Below are positions 7,955 to 14,124 of a stretch of 15,123 nt of DNA, in pieces. Each line of letters opens with the position of its first letter. Within the stretch, counting starts at the first letter, position 1. This DNA comes from CAYWNK01 sp047639615 (GTDB taxonomy: Bacteria > Planctomycetota > UBA1135 > GCA-002686595): NCBI GenBank assembly GCA_047639615.1, contig JBLIOL010000107.1, positions 1-15,123 of the forward strand, written 5' to 3'. Under the pieces are notes generated by a model that had not been told where the DNA came from, did not search any database, and saw only the letters and a program-made list of their open reading frames with translations. Made by a program: the position numbers and the translations under genes.

Positions 7955-8512
7955 CTAGACCCCCATCAAGATGGTGTGAAACTCAACCTGCGCGGGAGCG
8001 CCGGCGGCCTTCCACTGGATGCGGATGCGCGCAGGCAGTAGCAAGTAATCATCCGAGTGATCCAGGCTGTCGATGACACCGTCGCCTGATAGATCTTGGG
8101 GCAAGCCCAGCTCAGGCAAGTCCAAGTCTTCGCGCACGATCCAGACTCCACCGACCTGTACGAAGGGCAGTAGCACTTCGCCCACCATCCCATCGTCGTC
8201 GTCGTCCTGGAGGGTCAGGCCGGTGACACTGAAGGTCGGGCCCGGCGCGGTCCCGGCGCCATCTGGGTCGTCCAGTGCGTTGCCGTTGTAGAGCTCAAAG
8301 AGGTCCTCGAAATTGGCGCCAGATAGGCGCTCCATGACTCCCCGACTGGCCTCTGTGGCCTTGCGCACCTCGCGGTCGGTATTCGCTGCCATCATGCTGG
8401 AGACCACCGATCGGGAGAACCCCATCATGGCCACGCTCAGCAGCACGAAAGCCACCATCACTTCGACTAGGGTGAAGCCCCCGCGCCTTGTCACTATCCT
8501 ATTGATGCTCAT
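7955..8512 (-). CDS. Type II/IV pseudopilin, PilV/PulI-like
   Basis: The 185-residue protein carries a prepilin signal G12|FTLVEVMV with Glu17 at +5 and a hydrophobic helix to about residue 32. An Asp-rich loop LQDDDDDGMVG lies near 101-111, and a second loop, DLSGDGVIDSLDHSDD (140-155), looks like a dockerin or EF-hand calcium site. It ends with RIRIQWKAAGAPAQVEFHTI, the beta-sheet end common in PilV-like minor pseudopilins. It is the first gene of the four-gene operon that runs down to 4723. The ATG at 8512 follows a G-rich stretch (GGGGGTACCA) that may act as a weak ribosome binding site. Prepilin peptidase and assembly ATPase must be encoded elsewhere. Confidence 0.86.
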   Translation of the reverse strand: MSINRIVTRRGGFTLVEVMVAFVLLSVAMMGFSRSVVSSMMAANTDREVRKATEASRGVMERLSGANFEDLFELYNGNALDDPDGAGTAPGPTFSVTGLTLQDDDDDGMVGEVLLPFVQVGGVWIVREDLDLPELGLPQDLSGDGVIDSLDHSDDYLLLPARIRIQWKAAGAPAQVEFHTILMGV

Positions 8513-8693
8513 TGGTACCCCCGGTTACCTGAGACTTGGGCATTAGCCCGACGATGCTGCACCCCCGTGCAACATCCGACCCTTCGTCGCGGGGGACCGA
8601 GTGGCTGGACCCGATTTGCAGATTCCTTAAAAGGAAAGCCCCGATCGCCGTTGTCTAGGAGATAGGGGCCCTGGTTCTCGATCCGAGACCGGC
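8513..8693 (-). promoter_or_regulatory. Intergenic leader of the pseudopilin operon
   Basis: These 181 bases separate the monooxygenase stop from the PilV-like start, both on the minus strand. Near the pseudopilin start are two hairpins: GGGC-ATTA-GCCC (8538-8549) and a longer one at 8553-8576 (GATG, mismatch, TGCAC, CCCC loop, GTGCA, mismatch, CATC). A bulged stem at 8673-8690 directly after the monooxygenase stop could be a weak terminator but has no T-run. No clear promoter was found. Confidence 0.35.
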
Positions 8694-10958
8694 TTAACGC
8701 TTGGGTTTGACGGCTAGGTACTGCTTGGGCCAGGCCTGCTGCGTGTGCCCGCGCTCGGCGGCTGCACGCAGGGTCAGCTGGGGATCCAAGAGGTGCGGTC
8801 GCGCCAGTGCGCACAGGTCCGCGCGCTGGGCGAGGATGACCGTGTTCACGTGGTCGTCGCCCTGGATTGCACCCACGGCCATGACCGGCACGCCGGCCTC
8901 ATACTTGATGCGCTCGGCGAAGGGCACCTGGTACATGCGCCCGTAGACGGGCTTGGACTCGGGCGTGTTACCCGCGGTCGACACGTCCACCAGATCGCAG
9001 CCGTGTTCGGCCAGGGCGCGTGCGAGGGCAAGCGCGTCGTCAGCGGTCATGCCGGGGCCGTGCTGCTCATTGTCCTCGAGCCAATCCGTGGCCGAGATGC
9101 GCACCAGCAGGGGCTTGGGCGCGGGCCACACGGCGCGTACGGCGTCGAGTACCTGCAGGGGGTAGCGCATGCGGTTCTCGAGGGAGCCGCCGTATTGATC
9201 CTCGCGCTGGTTGGAGGCCGGCGAGAGGAAGCTCGAGAGCAGATAGCCGTGGGCCATGTGCAGCTCGATGGCATCGAAGCCTGCTTCTAGGGCGCGCTCG
9301 GCGGCGCGTACGAACTCGTCTTGTACGCGTGCTAGGTCCGCCTCGTCCATGGCCTTGGGCGTGGGCCAGTGCGCGTCAAAGGGCAGAGCGCTGGGCCCGA
9401 TCGTGGGCCAAGCATCGGCTCCGCTGAGGGGTGCATCGCCTTCCCAGGGTCGGCTGGTGGAGGCCTTGCGTCCGGCGTGGGCCAATTGGATCGCGATGGG
9501 GGCCTCGGAGTGTTCGTGCACGAAGTCGGTGATGCGCTTCCAGGCGGCCACATGCTCGTCCGTGTAGAGCCCGGCGCAGCCCGGCGTGATACGACCTTCC
9601 GCGGAGACGTTGGTCATCTCCGTGATCACGAGCCCGGCGCCGCCTACGGCGCGCGCGCCCAGGTGCATCAGGTGCCAGTCGCCGACGGTGCCTTCCGTGG
9701 CCGAGTATTGGCACATGGGCGAGACCACCACGCGATTGGCCAGCCTGAGGCCAGCGAGCTGATAGGGCGTGAACATGGGCGCCGTGGGCTCGCCGTCGGC
9801 GCGCGGGGCTAGTCCGTGTTCGGTAGCCCATTGCTCGGCCACGCGCTTCACCAATTCGGGATCGCGTAGAGCCAGGTTGTCGTAGGTGATGCGCTTGGAG
9901 CGCGTCATCAGGTTGAAGGCGAAGGTCAAGGGATCCTGCACCATGTAGCGCGCGGCATTCTCGAACCACTCGAGGCTGGTCTGGGCTGCGTGCTGGATCT
10001 TGGAGCCTTCCACTTGCCGCGCCTCTACGTAACTACCGATAGCGGCGGGCAGGTCGCTGGTACCGTGCTCAACGAAGGCGTCGCGCAGGGCGATGGCGTC
10101 CTCCATGGCGAGCTTGGTGCCGGAGCCGATGGAGAAGTGCGCCGTGTGCACCGCATCGCCGAGCAGCACGATGTTGCCGTGGCTCCACTGCTCGCAGCGC
10201 ACGGTGGGGAAGGTGCGCCAGATGGAGCGGTTGGTGAGCAGCGGGTGGCCAGCTAGGTTCTCGCGGAAGAGCTCCTGCATGTACGCGACCGTGGTGGCTT
10301 CGTCGGCCTTGTCCAGACCCGCGCGGCGCCAGACGTCCTCGTGGCATTCGACGATGAAGGTCGAGAGCGGCTTCTCGCCTTGCTCGAAGGGGTAGGCGTG
10401 TACTTGGAAGAGGCCGTGCTCGTTCTCCTTGAAGATGAAGGTGAAGCCTTCCAGGGGCAGGGTCGTGCCGAGCCAGGTGAACTTGGCCTTGCGCCAGTCG
10501 AGGCTGGGCTTGAAGACGTCCTTGTGCAGCTCGCGGATGGCGGAGTTGACGCCGTCGCAGGCCAGGATCAAATCCGCCTCGGGTAGCTGAGTCACGTCCA
10601 CCTCGTCCTCGAAGCAGAGCTCGACCCCGAGCTCTTGGGCGCGGGCCTGCAGGATCTCGAGCAGGCGCTTGCGCGACAGTCCGCAGAAGCCGTGGCCACT
10701 GGAGCGCACCCATTCGCCTCGGTGCTCGGTGTCTATGTCGGTCCAGTAGGCGAAGTTCTTCTCAATCTCGGCAAAGCACTCGGGGTCGGCCTCGCGGATG
10801 CCGCCCAGGGTCTCATCCGAGAAAACCACGCCCCAGCCGAAGGTGTCGTCCGAGCGATTGCGTTCGTGAACGGTGATTACAGCCAGAGGGAAGCTCTTCT
10901 TCATCAGGAGGGCGAAGTACAGGCCCCCGGGGCCCCCTCCAATGCAGTGGATACGCAT
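8694..10958 (-). CDS. Bifunctional FAD monooxygenase / old yellow enzyme (anthraniloyl-CoA or salicylyl-CoA hydroxylase family)
   Basis: The 754 residues form two fused enzymes. Residues 1-385 are a class A flavin monooxygenase with the FAD dinucleotide-binding motif GGGPGG (7-12) and the GDAVH motif (G267, D268). Residues 393-745 are an old-yellow-enzyme TIM barrel of the YqjM class: SPMCQYS with Cys416, QLAHAGRK (491-498), and ELHMAHGYL with the substrate-anion-binding pair His567/His570 and Tyr572. This architecture and length match 2-aminobenzoyl-CoA monooxygenase/reductase and proteins annotated as bifunctional salicylyl-CoA 5-hydroxylase. These hydroxylate and, in the former, reduce an aromatic CoA thioester using NAD(P)H and oxygen in the cytoplasm. 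The substrate cannot be read from the sequence. It stands alone, without the CoA ligase or ring-cleavage genes often found nearby. Confidence 0.9.
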   Translation of the reverse strand: MRIHCIGGGPGGLYFALLMKKSFPLAVITVHERNRSDDTFGWGVVFSDETLGGIREADPECFAEIEKNFAYWTDIDTEHRGEWVRSSGHGFCGLSRKRLLEILQARAQELGVELCFEDEVDVTQLPEADLILACDGVNSAIRELHKDVFKPSLDWRKAKFTWLGTTLPLEGFTFIFKENEHGLFQVHAYPFEQGEKPLSTFIVECHEDVWRRAGLDKADEATTVAYMQELFRENLAGHPLLTNRSIWRTFPTVRCEQWSHGNIVLLGDAVHTAHFSIGSGTKLAMEDAIALRDAFVEHGTSDLPAAIGSYVEARQVEGSKIQHAAQTSLEWFENAARYMVQDPLTFAFNLMTRSKRITYDNLALRDPELVKRVAEQWATEHGLAPRADGEPTAPMFTPYQLAGLRLANRVVVSPMCQYSATEGTVGDWHLMHLGARAVGGAGLVITEMTNVSAEGRITPGCAGLYTDEHVAAWKRITDFVHEHSEAPIAIQLAHAGRKASTSRPWEGDAPLSGADAWPTIGPSALPFDAHWPTPKAMDEADLARVQDEFVRAAERALEAGFDAIELHMAHGYLLSSFLSPASNQREDQYGGSLENRMRYPLQVLDAVRAVWPAPKPLLVRISATDWLEDNEQHGPGMTADDALALARALAEHGCDLVDVSTAGNTPESKPVYGRMYQVPFAERIKYEAGVPVMAVGAIQGDDHVNTVILAQRADLCALARPHLLDPQLTLRAAAERGHTQQAWPKQYLAVKPKR

Positions 10959-11119
10959 GCGGGCAGAATAGCGCCCCAGTGGCCCTTCACAGGCCTCTTA
11001 CTGGCTTCATTCCTCTGGCGACCCTTTCTCTCGGTCACGTGATGGGGAAGAACGCGTAGGCTGCGAACTGGCCTCGGGGCATTCCTGAGGCAGTCCATCT
11101 CTCCGACCTCATCGGAACC
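10959..11119. promoter_or_regulatory. Divergent intergenic region upstream of the selenoprotein pair
   Basis: These 161 bases lie between the start of the monooxygenase (minus) and the first Sec lipoprotein (plus), so they should contain both promoters. A hairpin at 11071-11091 (GCCTCGGG, loop GCATT, CCTGAGGC; 8 pairs including one G-T) falls in the presumed leader of the plus-strand operon, 28 bases before its ATG. An 8-base palindrome TCACGTGA is at 11035-11042. No convincing -35/-10 pair or known riboswitch was recognised. Confidence 0.4.
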
Positions 11120-11440
11120 ATGAAAAAGATCCTCACTCTCTGTGCGGTGCTTGTGCCCTTCGCCTTGACGGCGTGCGGTAGCACCAACGATGCCCAAGAT
11201 ATGCCCAAGGCCGCTATGGCCGACGCCGCAGAAGTCACTCTCAGCGTCAGTGGAATGACGTGAGGCATGGGTTGCCCCCCGAGAGTGCAGTCTGCACTTT
11301 CCAGCCTCGATGGTGTTGAGAACGTAGACGTCGACTTCGCTACCAAGACCGCTACGGTCAAGCTCGACGGCAAAGTCTCGGTGGCCGACATGGTCGCCGC
11401 CCTCGAAGGCGCTGGCTTCAGCGGCTCGGTAACGGAGTAG
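11120..11440 (+). CDS. Selenocysteine-containing HMA-domain lipoprotein (first of a pair; UGA at 11261-11263 read as Sec48)
   Basis: Reading through one in-frame TGA gives a coherent 106-residue protein ending at TAG 11438-11440. Residues 1-19 are a lipoprotein signal (Lys2-Lys3, hydrophobic core, lipobox LTAC with Cys19 as the lipidated residue), so it is anchored outside the cytoplasmic membrane. Residues 38-106 are a heavy-metal-associated ferredoxin-like domain: VTLSVSGMT-U48-GMGC52-PPRVQSAL, then LDGVENVDVDF, TATVKLDG and a closing helix with GFSG. HMA domains bind Cu, Hg or Zn through GMTCxxC; here the first Cys is Sec and the spacing is U-xxx-C. A selenolate would favour soft metals such as Hg, Ag or Cu(I), or redox chemistry (inference). 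A SECIS-like hairpin follows the UGA. A recent nonsense mutation is the alternative, but the adjacent paralogue has the same UGA at the same site. Confidence 0.88.
11281..11301 (+). promoter_or_regulatory. Predicted bacterial SECIS element, first selenoprotein
   Basis: GAGAGTGCA (11281-11289) pairs over all nine positions, one of them G-U, with TGCACTTTC (11293-11301) around the three-base loop GUC. The loop begins 26 bases after the UGA, inside the roughly 16-37 base window known for bacterial SECIS elements, and its first two bases are GU, as in the SelB-binding loop of that model. It lies inside the coding sequence, as expected for bacteria. Confidence 0.8.
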
Positions 11441-11445
11441 TTTCG

Positions 11446-11784
11446 ATGAGGCTCCTTTTCCTGGCGGGATTCACCGCCGCCGCTCTAGGTCTCTCCGCTT
11501 GCACGGCAGAGATCTCGGAGACCCCGGCAACGGAAGCTCAAGCTTCCGAAGACGCCGCGACACCGAAGGCCAAGCAGGTGGCTTTCAAAGTCGGCGGAAT
11601 GACGTGAGGCATCGCCTGCCCGCCTAAAGTAACGGCGGCAGTAGCCAAGTGTCTCGGCGTGTCCGAGGACAAAATCAAAGTCGACTACGACAGCAAAGAA
11701 GTCACGGTCGACATCGAAGAAGCTGACATGAAAGCGCTCGCAATGGCGCTCAAGGACAGCGGCTTCAGCATGGCAGGCATGTAG
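11446..11784 (+). CDS. Selenocysteine-containing HMA-domain lipoprotein (second of a pair; UGA at 11605-11607 read as Sec54)
   Basis: Reading through the TGA gives 112 residues ending at TAG 11782-11784. Residues 1-19 are a lipoprotein signal with lipobox LSAC (Cys19), followed by a Glu/Ala/Thr-rich linker to about residue 43. The HMA domain follows: QVAFKVGGMT-U54-GIAC58-PPKVTAAVAKCLGV, then KIKVDYDSKEVTVDI and a final helix with DSGFSM. The Sec occupies the first metal-ligand position, just as in the upstream gene. The ATG is 5 bases past the upstream stop and is preceded by GGAG within that gene's last codons, so the two are translationally coupled and likely made together. Outside the motif the pair is well diverged, so this is not a very recent duplication. 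An extra Cys69 could be a further ligand. Partner transporters (such as a P-type ATPase) are not in view. Confidence 0.87.
11614..11645 (+). promoter_or_regulatory. Predicted SECIS-like stem-loop, second selenoprotein
   Basis: A stem of ten pairs forms downstream of the UGA: GC (11614-11615) with GC (11644-11645), CTGC (616-619) with GCAG (638-641), and CGCC (621-624) with GGCG (634-637), with one bulged C and a UA bulge. The 9-base loop UAAAGUAAC starts 17 bases after the UGA. It contains GU, but not in the first two positions, so it fits the standard model less well than the first element. Confidence 0.55.
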
Positions 11785-11818
11785 CCTCGCCCCGGGCCGC
11801 TCGTCGGCCCGTAGCCCT

Positions 11819-11865
11819 ACCCGGCGCGGTCCCGTATCTTGCGGGACCGCGCCGGGTTTCATTTT
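11819..11865 (+). terminator. Strong intrinsic terminator after the selenoprotein pair
   Basis: A perfect 16-bp stem (ACCCGGCGCGGTCCCG at 11819-11834, complement at 11842-11857) closes a 7-base loop TATCTTG and runs into TTTCATTTT. A smaller 7-bp hairpin (CGGGCCG, loop CTCGT, CGGCCCG; 11793-11811) precedes it. It separates the two selenoprotein genes from the third lipoprotein gene. Confidence 0.93.
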
Positions 11866-11887
11866 CCCCTCCTCCTTTGGTACCGCC

Positions 11888-12238
11888 ATGCTTCCCTCAC
11901 GCCTTCTTGCCGTCTGCTCTCTCGCCCTGCTGCCCGTTCTTAGCGCCTGTAACTCGGACAAGCCGGCTGGCTCAGGCGATAGCAGCGCCACCAGCTCGTC
12001 CAAGCAGGTGCGGCCGCCGGCCAATGAGTACACGGTGGTGCTAAGCGTTCCCGACATGACGGACTCGCGCAGCGTCGATCGCGCAAGTGATGCGCTTGCG
12101 AAAATCGAGGGGGTTGTGCGTGTGACTGCGTCCACCCGAGACAACACGTTGACCGTTGTCACCGCCGGCGTCGTCGCACCGGTCAAGCTGATCCAGGCCC
12201 TATCCAAGGCCGGCCTGTTCGCCAGCGTCGCGCGCTAG
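11888..12238 (+). CDS. HMA-like lipoprotein lacking the metal-binding Sec/Cys residues
   Basis: This 116-residue protein has a lipoprotein signal with lipobox LSAC (Cys21), a Ser/Gly/Ala-rich linker to about residue 47, and a domain that follows the HMA pattern of the two preceding genes: YTVVLSVPDMT, a helix with ASDALAKIEGVVRV, TLTVVTAG, and a final helix with ALSKAGLFASV. Where the neighbours have GMT-U-xxx-C, it has DMT-DSRSVD, so both thiol or selenol ligands are missing. The ATGACG codons for Met-Thr are kept, consistent with common descent. It probably no longer binds metal in the usual way and may have a structural or partner role (inference). It lies beyond a strong terminator and so has its own promoter, or depends on read-through. 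Its stop overlaps that of the convergent downstream gene. Confidence 0.8.
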   Translation: MLPSRLLAVCSLALLPVLSACNSDKPAGSGDSSATSSSKQVRPPANEYTVVLSVPDMTDSRSVDRASDALAKIEGVVRVTASTRDNTLTVVTAGVVAPVKLIQALSKAGLFASVAR

Positions 12239-12708
12239 TCGGGAAAGGGCAGCTCGAGCACTTGCTTGGGCTCGAGCGCTTTCCAGCGCCCGGTGAGTTC
12301 ACGGCCCGCTGCACGCAGCGCATCCACGCGCTTGGGCGTGATCTCTAGGGGTAACTCTATGCCCGAGGCATGGCAGCTAGCGCGCAGGGTTTTGATGGGG
12401 TCGGCGTCTTGTCCTTGGCCTGCGATCTCCAACTGCAGCAGGGCCACCAGCTGCTCGGTGATCAGCGCCTGCGCCGTGACTTCGAAGGAACGCTCGGCCG
12501 CGGGCAGCTCGTAGTCCATGATCGAATGCCCCTGTGCCAGCAGGCCAAAGAAGGACTCGCGCAGGCCGAGCTCGCTCTCCACCACGTAGTGCAGCAGGTC
12601 GTGATAGACGAGGCCTGGGTGCAGCTGCTTCCAGGTGCGGCTGCCGTCCGTGCGCAGGCAGCTAAGCGTGTCGGGCTTGCCGCGGCCCTTGCTGAAGCTG
12701 ATGAGCAT
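12235..12708 (-). CDS. Conserved-looking small protein of unknown function, downstream of dinB
   Basis: The 157-residue protein is not one I can assign. It has no signal peptide, so it is likely cytoplasmic. The N-terminal third reads like a conserved family: SFSKGRGKPDTLSCLRTDGSRTW, then YHDLLHYVVESELGLRESFFGLLAQG. Within this, His36-Asp37-x-x-His40-x-x-x-Glu44 could be a metal-binding site, though it is not a proven motif. The middle and C-terminal parts are helical with a basic stretch (KRVDALRAAGRELTGRWKALEP) and a short acidic end. It starts 9 bases after the dinB stop on the same strand, so the two are probably co-transcribed. That does not prove a repair role. Its stop shares bases with the stop of the convergent lipoprotein gene. 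Confidence 0.78.
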   Translation of the reverse strand: MLISFSKGRGKPDTLSCLRTDGSRTWKQLHPGLVYHDLLHYVVESELGLRESFFGLLAQGHSIMDYELPAAERSFEVTAQALITEQLVALLQLEIAGQGQDADPIKTLRASCHASGIELPLEITPKRVDALRAAGRELTGRWKALEPKQVLELPFPD

Positions 12709-12717
12709 GTCCTAGTT

Positions 12718-14124
12718 CTACTGGTTGAGGGAGGGGGTGCGCAGGATGAAGCCGTCGCCTGTGAGCTTGTGCTCGTCGAGGAGCGGCAGGCTGGCGCCGC
12801 GGACTAGGGCGCCGAAGCCGTGGCGCTTACGTAGGGCGTCTAGGGCTTGGTCTAGGGCGCGGGCGCGGTCGGTGCGGCTGCCGGGGGCGCCGCTGGTTTG
12901 TTCGTGGGCGTGGCCGGCGGGGGCGCGGTCGGCGCCGGGGTCGCTGAAGAGTAGGCCTTGGCTGGCGCCTTGGGGGCGCAGGCTGAGCAGGGTTAGGCCC
13001 ACACGTTTGACCAGGGCGCGGCGGCGGGGCAAGCCGCGCAGCAGGCCGCGGGCGTGCTGCCAGAGTTGATCCGTGTGGGCGCTGGGCTCGGGCAGCTTGC
13101 GGCGGGCGGAGAGTGGGCCGGAGCCTTCGGGCTTGGCGCGGCGTAGGTGCGGTGGGCGCGTGTCTACGTGCACTAGGCGTACCTCCATGGAACCAGCCAT
13201 CAAGCCGTGGCTGCGCAGGCGCGCGGTGGCGCGATCCAGCAGGTAGGCGAGCATGGCTTCGATCTGTTCGCGGCGACCCTCCTCCGGTTCGAAGGTGCTG
13301 TCGCGCCGGATGGACTTGGGTGGGCGTTGCACCAGTTGGCCCTGGGCGTCCAGTTGGCAGGCGGCTTCCACGGGAGCGCTGTCGATGCCGCGCGCGCGCT
13401 CGTAGAGCACTAGGCCCAAGCTGCCGAAGGTGGCGAAGAGCACCTCGCGCGAGACCAGGGCCAAGTCGCCCACGGTGCGTATGGCGAAGGTGGCCAGGCG
13501 CCGCTGGGCCACGTGGCCGACGCCGGGTAGGTGCTCCACCGGCAGGCGCGCCAGGAAGGCGCGCTCGTAACCGGGCAGCACCTCGGCGATGCCGCCGGGC
13601 TTGCCTAGCTTGCCCGCTAAACGTGCCAGGGTCTTGGAGGTGCCGATGCCTACGGTGAGGGGCATGCGCACCTCCAGGCGCACGCGCTCGCGAATGGCTT
13701 GGGCTACTCCGAAGGCGTCGCCCATGAGGCGCGTGCTGCCGGTGAGGTCCACGAAGAAGTCGTCGATGGAAGCCAGCTCTACCCGTGGCGAGTGATCCAG
13801 CAGCACCTGCGCGATCTCGGCGCGCTTCTGGTTGGCGGCCTGGGAGTCGCCCGGCAGGAATATGCCGCGGGGACAGCGGCGGGCCGCATCCGAGGAGCGC
13901 ATGCCCGGCCGCACGCCCAGGGCGCGCGCCTCGTAGGAGCAGGACATGACCAGATTGCGCGAGTTCGGCGCGCCACCGACGATCACCGGCCGGCCCATCA
14001 GGCGTGGATCCCGGGCCTGCTCCACGGAGGCCAAAAAGGCATCCACGTCCAGGTGCAGGATGCGCGGTGTGCGCGGATCCAGGCCCCGGTCGCGGTGCCC
14101 GCGATAGGGGGGCGGTGTGCTCAC
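12718..14124 (-). CDS. dinB: Y-family DNA polymerase IV (DinB)
   Basis: The 468-residue protein is a translesion polymerase, somewhat longer than typical DinB (about 350-420). The palm starts with RILHLDVDAFLASVEQ (catalytic Asp26). The finger region has YEARALGVRPGMRS (64-77). The second catalytic motif is SIDDFFVDLTG (119-129), where Asp121-Asp122 replace the usual Asp-Glu. TVGIGTSKTLARLAGK and the helix-hairpin-helix segment LPGVGHVAQRRLA follow. The little-finger domain begins around KSIRRDSTF, and QGLLF at 389-393 matches a beta-clamp-binding motif. The tail after about residue 400 includes RALDQALDALRKRHGFGALVRG. The acidic active site is kept, which argues against ImuB. It uses a GTG start, with no clear Shine-Dalgarno, and probably forms an operon with the gene 9 bases downstream. 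Confidence 0.92.
   Translation of the reverse strand: MSTPPPYRGHRDRGLDPRTPRILHLDVDAFLASVEQARDPRLMGRPVIVGGAPNSRNLVMSCSYEARALGVRPGMRSSDAARRCPRGIFLPGDSQAANQKRAEIAQVLLDHSPRVELASIDDFFVDLTGSTRLMGDAFGVAQAIRERVRLEVRMPLTVGIGTSKTLARLAGKLGKPGGIAEVLPGYERAFLARLPVEHLPGVGHVAQRRLATFAIRTVGDLALVSREVLFATFGSLGLVLYERARGIDSAPVEAACQLDAQGQLVQRPPKSIRRDSTFEPEEGRREQIEAMLAYLLDRATARLRSHGLMAGSMEVRLVHVDTRPPHLRRAKPEGSGPLSARRKLPEPSAHTDQLWQHARGLLRGLPRRRALVKRVGLTLLSLRPQGASQGLLFSDPGADRAPAGHAHEQTSGAPGSRTDRARALDQALDALRKRHGFGALVRGASLPLLDEHKLTGDGFILRTPSLNQ

Noticed and set aside
8673..8690. Hairpin after the monooxygenase stop as an intrinsic terminator
   Set aside because: The stem is bulged and lacks a T-run on the minus strand, so the call is too weak to list as a terminator.
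8745..9290. 181-residue plus-strand frame inside the monooxygenase/OYE gene
   Set aside because: It is a shadow frame; the minus-strand protein is unmistakable across the whole interval.
11035..11042. TCACGTGA palindrome as an operator
   Set aside because: It is an 8-base palindrome with no repeat nearby and no link to a known regulator; it could easily occur by chance.
11120..11784. Reading the two UGA codons as nonsense mutations (pseudogenes)
   Set aside because: Two paralogues carry the UGA at the same Cys-equivalent codon with identical surrounding bases and intact downstream frames, lipoboxes and spacing. Independent decay would not produce this.
11485..12207. 240-residue minus-strand open frame spanning the second selenoprotein, the terminator and the third lipoprotein
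   Set aside because: It crosses a strong plus-strand terminator hairpin and three better-supported features, and its translation is low-complexity Arg/Ser/Val-rich with no family resemblance.
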